A stretch of 64,000 bases of DNA from Chloroflexota bacterium (GTDB lineage: Bacteria; Chloroflexota; UBA11872): NCBI GenBank assembly GCA_028873795.1, contig JAPPNP010000054.1:1-64000 (forward strand), written 5' to 3'. Shown here piece after piece: positions 60,533 to 64,000 of the stretch. The first letter of the stretch is position 1, and the number at the start of each line of letters is the position of its first letter. The translations under genes were made by a program, and so were the position numbers. Below the pieces are notes generated by a model. That model had not been told where the DNA came from, did no database searches, and saw only the letters and a program-made list of their open reading frames with translations.

Positions 60533-60545
60533 GAAGGTGAGCGCC

Positions 60546-62312
60546 ATGTCCGATGCCATAACCGACCGTGGATTCCGCGCGGCGCCGCGCTTCGTGGCCG
60601 ATTTCGACCGCTGCACGCCGTCCGACGCGCTGGCAACGGACGCCACCCGCGGCCACTGGCAGACGCTGTCGTTCGAGGCCGAGGGGGTCTCGGGGACGAT
60701 GCTCTTCGCCGGACCGGAAACGCTGGCGCCGGATGTGACCTATCCGCTGCGGGTCGACGGCTGGCACGCGATCTCGGTGGGCGTCCATCCGACTGCGGGA
60801 GGCGAAAGCGACTTCGCGCTGGTCCAGGTGATGCTCAGCGGCGATTCCGCATTCTCGACGCTGACCTGGAGCACGGAGGGCCACCACCTGCGCCGCAAAG
60901 AGCTGCAAGAGATTTTCTGGAAGGTCGCCGATCTCACCGGCCAAGAAGTGGTGTTCTCGCAGTTGCACCGGCGCATCGATTCCGGCGACGGGCTGGGGTC
61001 GGTGCAGTCGGGCTCGGCGCGCATCGCCTACCTGAAGCTGGTGCCGCTGGCCGACGATGAGGTAAAGGAACTGGTTGGTGAGCGCACGTCGGGCCGGGAC
61101 CGCCGCCTCTGGGCCCACAACGACGCGCACGGTCCGCACTACACCTACCGCATGACGACCGCCGAGGAGGTCAGGCGCGAGATCGAGCCGTACCGCGACA
61201 CGGACTTCAGCCGCATGTACTGGGAGTCGGGCGCGGGCGATCTGATGCGCTATTTCACGAAGATCGGCCGCACGGCCACCGCGCACGGGGTGGAGATGTT
61301 TCCGCGCGTCGGCGATCGCCTGCTGGCCGAGAGTTGGCGCAGCTTTCACGAGCAGGGCATCGACCCGTTTCAGGTGGCGCTCGATCACACCCACGAGCTG
61401 GGAATGGAGTTCCACGCCGCCTACCGGCTCGCCGCCTGGACCTACCCGCCGCCGATGAACCAGGAGTATCTGGACGGGTATTTCCAAGACAATCCCCAGT
61501 GGCGCTGCCTGGATCGTGACGGGCGCGAGCTGCCGCGCATGTCCTATGCCTTTCCCGAGGTGCAGGACTACTGCCTGGCCGCGCTGCGCGAGATGGCCGA
61601 ATTCGACCTGGACGGCATTTGCCTGCTGTTCAACCGCCGCCCGCCGTACCTGATGTACGAGCAGCCGCTGATCGAGGGGTTCGCCGTGAGTAACGGCGCC
61701 GATCCCCGCGAGTTGCCCGAGGACGATCCGGAGTGGCTGGCCTATCGAGCCGGCGTGCTGACGGAGTTTATGCGCCGGGTGCGACAGGAGATGGACGCCG
61801 TTGCGCGCGAGCAGGGCCGGCGGCGCATCGAGCTCTCGGCCTGCGTGCAGGGCCTGATGGCGGAGAACGTGCTCTTTGGCTGCGACGTGGCCACCTGGGC
61901 GCGGGAGGGGCTGATCGACGCGCTGATTCCCTACAGCGCCGCGCCGCTGGCGATGCCGACCGACGAGGACACCTGGTCGGCGGCGGAGCAGCTGACGCCG
62001 TTTGTCGAGGCCACCAGCGGCACCGCCTGCACACTGGCGCCAAACGTGATGCCACGCCACATGAGCCCCGAGGACTTCCGGCGCAAGGCGCACCTGATCT
62101 ACGGCACCGGCGCCGAGCATCTGTTTTTCTGGGACTGCGCGGGTCCGGGCGGACGCGCCAACTCGCAGCCGATGTGGAACGCGCTGCGGCGGTTGGGTCA
62201 CCGCGAGGAGATCGCCGAGTGGGTGGCGGCCGGCGAGCCGGCGCTGGGCGATTGGACCGTGCCGCTGCACGACCTCGCCGGATGGGACATGACGGTCATC
62301 GCGCCGGGATAG
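60546..62312 (+). CDS. Uncharacterised TIM-barrel glycosidase-like protein, tandem paralogue 2
   Basis: 588 residues from ATG 60546, behind an AGGAAGG ribosome site; GTG 60537 is nine bases earlier. Shared blocks with the previous gene: LWAHNDAHGPHYTYRM, DFSRMYWESGAGDLMRYFTK, GMEFHAAYRLAAWTYPPP, DGICLLFNRRPPYLMYEQP and LFFWDCAGPGGRANSQPMWN. The conserved HNDAH, Asn-Arg-Arg-Pro and Phe-Phe-Trp-Asp residues are probably the active-site region. Function unknown. The last base overlaps the GTG of the next gene. Confidence 0.62.
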   Translation: MSDAITDRGFRAAPRFVADFDRCTPSDALATDATRGHWQTLSFEAEGVSGTMLFAGPETLAPDVTYPLRVDGWHAISVGVHPTAGGESDFALVQVMLSGDSAFSTLTWSTEGHHLRRKELQEIFWKVADLTGQEVVFSQLHRRIDSGDGLGSVQSGSARIAYLKLVPLADDEVKELVGERTSGRDRRLWAHNDAHGPHYTYRMTTAEEVRREIEPYRDTDFSRMYWESGAGDLMRYFTKIGRTATAHGVEMFPRVGDRLLAESWRSFHEQGIDPFQVALDHTHELGMEFHAAYRLAAWTYPPPMNQEYLDGYFQDNPQWRCLDRDGRELPRMSYAFPEVQDYCLAALREMAEFDLDGICLLFNRRPPYLMYEQPLIEGFAVSNGADPRELPEDDPEWLAYRAGVLTEFMRRVRQEMDAVAREQGRRRIELSACVQGLMAENVLFGCDVATWAREGLIDALIPYSAAPLAMPTDEDTWSAAEQLTPFVEATSGTACTLAPNVMPRHMSPEDFRRKAHLIYGTGAEHLFFWDCAGPGGRANSQPMWNALRRLGHREEIAEWVAAGEPALGDWTVPLHDLAGWDMTVIAPG

Positions 62313-62767
62313 TGGGCGAAACCGCCGGCCTGGACCAGATAGAGAGCGCGTTCAACCGCGACTTCAACCACTGGGACATATGCCTGCCGCCGGAGGCCAT
62401 CGCATCCCGCCAGGCCGGCCGAATCGTCGAGAGCGGCTGGACCATCTGGTACACGTTCGGGTCTGACGAGGGCGACGAATACCTGGACTACTACGCCAGC
62501 CACCGGATGACCAACGACCGGCACGTTCGCCTTTGTGCCGATGGTCGTGTCGAAGGACTCGAGGCAGTGATCGACATGCACGTCGTTCCGGAGGATCCCG
62601 AGGAAGCCGCCCAGGCCCAGGCCGACTTTTACGCGCGCAACCGGGCCGTGCGGCGGATGCTGGATGCGAAGGGATTCACGCTCGACGGTGTCGTGCATCC
62701 GAGTGTTGCGATCAATCACTACTTCCTGACTGGTGGAGCGGACGATGAGGGTGATTCCGAACCCTAG
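62312..62767 (+). CDS. Hypothetical protein, 151 aa
   Basis: Not recognised. GTG 62312 shares a base with the stop of the gene before, so translational coupling is likely. Acidic and soluble; WTIWYTFGSDEGDEYLDYYA and MTNDRHVRLCADGRVEGLEA look like a beta-strand-rich fold, and the end LTGGADDEGDSEP is disordered. The context (third gene of the tandem-paralogue unit) suggests a small accessory to the barrel proteins. Confidence 0.6.
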   Translation: MGETAGLDQIESAFNRDFNHWDICLPPEAIASRQAGRIVESGWTIWYTFGSDEGDEYLDYYASHRMTNDRHVRLCADGRVEGLEAVIDMHVVPEDPEEAAQAQADFYARNRAVRRMLDAKGFTLDGVVHPSVAINHYFLTGGADDEGDSEP

Positions 62768-62782
62768 GGCCGGCTGGAGCGG

Positions 62783-64000
62783 TTAGGGACTGCCGTCGCC
62801 TTGCGGTCGCATCCGCTCGCTGAAGAGCGCGTCGGTGAGATTTGCGCCTTCAAGCACGGCGCCGGTCAGGTCCGCGCCGATCAGCTCGGCCCCGGTGAGA
62901 TTTGCATCGGTCAGATTGGCGTTGTGCAGCAGCGCGCCATCCAGATTCGATCCCGAGAGATCCGCGTTGGCTAGCTGCGCGCTGCGCAAGTCGGCGTTCG
63001 TGAACGCGGCGCGAATCAGCTCGGCGCCGCTGAAATCGGCGTGCTGGAGGTTGGCCCGACGGAATCCCACGGCAAACGTCTGCATATCGGACACGATCGC
63101 GTGCGAGAAGTCACCATCGTCGAAGACCGAGGCGCGCAGGGTTGCACCGCGAAAGTCGGCGCTGGTACCGAATTCCTCGTACCCGGAGAAGTCGGACCCC
63201 ATGAGCAGGGTGCCCGACACCGTCACGTCGGTGAACACCGCGCCGCTGAAGTCGGTGCGGCGAAACTCGGACCCATACACCTGCATGCCGCTCAACTGCG
63301 CCTGGGCGAAGTTGGAGGCGTAGACGTCCGTATTGATGATCAGCGCATCGCGCAAGACTCCGCCCGGCATGTCCACCCGGATCATGCTCGAGTTGGTGAG
63401 TTCGACGTTGCTGAGATCCGCGCCTGGGAGGCGGGTGCTATAGAACCGCGCTCGGCTGAGTTCGGCGCCGTGCATGTCGATATTGGCCGCGACGGCGTTG
63501 TCCAGTTCGATCCAGGAGGCATCGACGCTTCGCAGGCTGGCGTCGCTGAGGTCGGCGTTTTGCAGATTGGCGCCGGTCATGTTGGCGTCGTCGAATCGAG
63601 CGGCGATCAGCCGGGCCTCCCGGAAGGTGGCTCCATAGAGGTTGGCCTCCGACAGATCGGCGCCGTCCAGCGTGGCGTCGACGAAATCGGCGAACCGAAG
63701 GTCCGTGCCGCTGAGGTTGGCGCCGGACAAGTCGGCGCCGGAGAAGTTTGAGTCGCGCAGAAACGCACCAGCAAGGTCGGCGTCGGCAAGGTCGCTGTTG
63801 GGGCAATTGGTGGGCTCGTCACGCCAGGTCACCGTGAACTCTGACTGAATGGTGCAGGCGCCCACGACCGTGAACGGCTGGCCGATCACCAGTCCCACGG
63901 CCAACACGGCAATGGCAAGAACCGCCAGCGCAAATGTCAGGTAGGCGGCGACAAATGCCGCGGAGCGGCGAATGGGCAGCGGATTCCTCCCCGGCGGCAG
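62783..64000 (-). CDS. Pentapeptide repeat protein with N-terminal membrane segment, 5' end outside window
   Basis: About 405 residues visible. The frame stays open from 63907 to the window edge and encodes PLPIRRSAAFVAAYLTFALA plus a hydrophobic run, a signal or anchor, so the start lies beyond 64000. After a short Cys-containing spacer, about fifty A(D/N)LxX-type repeats form a right-handed quadrilateral beta-helix (LSGANLSGTDLRFADFVDAT is one stretch). Such proteins bind partners by shape; DNA-mimic members protect gyrase, but an exported one like this may do something else. Convergent with the gene at 62312. Confidence 0.85.
   Translation of the reverse strand: MPPGRNPLPIRRSAAFVAAYLTFALAVLAIAVLAVGLVIGQPFTVVGACTIQSEFTVTWRDEPTNCPNSDLADADLAGAFLRDSNFSGADLSGANLSGTDLRFADFVDATLDGADLSEANLYGATFREARLIAARFDDANMTGANLQNADLSDASLRSVDASWIELDNAVAANIDMHGAELSRARFYSTRLPGADLSNVELTNSSMIRVDMPGGVLRDALIINTDVYASNFAQAQLSGMQVYGSEFRRTDFSGAVFTDVTVSGTLLMGSDFSGYEEFGTSADFRGATLRASVFDDGDFSHAIVSDMQTFAVGFRRANLQHADFSGAELIRAAFTNADLRSAQLANADLSGSNLDGALLHNANLTDANLTGAELIGADLTGAVLEGANLTDALFSERMRPQGDGSP

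Noticed and set aside
60171..62270. 699-codon open frame antisense to the second tandem paralogue
   Set aside because: Same reason; the plus-strand frame is conserved with its neighbour at protein level.

Overview
The window is a high-GC bacterial chromosome segment with about 50 protein genes on both strands. It has no rRNA or tRNA gene and no CRISPR array that I can find. Gene content (phytanoyl-CoA dioxygenases, dimethylglycine-dehydrogenase and DmdA/GcvT-like proteins, ectoine-hydrolase-like M24 proteins, many Gfo/Idh/MocA oxidoreductases and sugar isomerases, tandem DHDPS-family proteins) and several families of short dispersed hairpin repeats resemble osmolyte- and sugar-degrading marine or sponge-associated Chloroflexota (SAR202-like). 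That placement is inference; no phylogenetic marker gene is present.

Layout. 1-10.4 kb is an accessory, defence-flavoured block: an IS481-like end cutting into a DUF6361 gene, a RecB-type nuclease/helicase, an ADP-ribosylglycohydrolase, a small unknown gene, and a visibly AT-richer SIR2-type giant gene. The SIR2 gene lies between two imperfect direct repeats that both encode the C-terminus of a hydroxyacid dehydrogenase. 10.4-13.1 kb holds that dehydrogenase and an IS110 element inserted in a dispersed repeat; its non-coding leader looks like a bridge RNA whose guides match the actual insertion site. 13.2-25 kb carries an amidohydrolase, a DUF1330 protein, a xanthine/uracil-type permease with an extra C-terminal domain, GNAT, PhyH, a methylated-amine demethylation pair, a cyclophilin lipoprotein and two haem c lipoproteins. 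25-43 kb is catabolic: an orphan substrate-binding protein, a DUF4268 protein, an oxidoreductase/isomerase operon, an EutA/EutD-like ectoine pair, an aldo/keto reductase, PhyH, a sialidase-fold protein, duplicated membrane proteins and a second DoeA-like protein.

43-49 kb contains two of the oddest genes: a DUF3179 protein with an in-frame TGA exactly where the family has the first Cys of its CPLC motif, and a Lon-like ATPase/protease that has lost both catalytic residues. A rhodanese/MoeB pair and a VOC protein follow. 48-64 kb holds another oxidoreductase, hydrolases, three tandem DHDPS-family paralogues (the first apparently starting at ATC), two MFS exporters, two tandem TIM-barrel-like paralogues and a pentapeptide-repeat protein that runs off the right edge.

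The genes read as scavenging and breakdown of small methylated, ectoine-like and sugar-derived solutes, interrupted by mobile and defence DNA.
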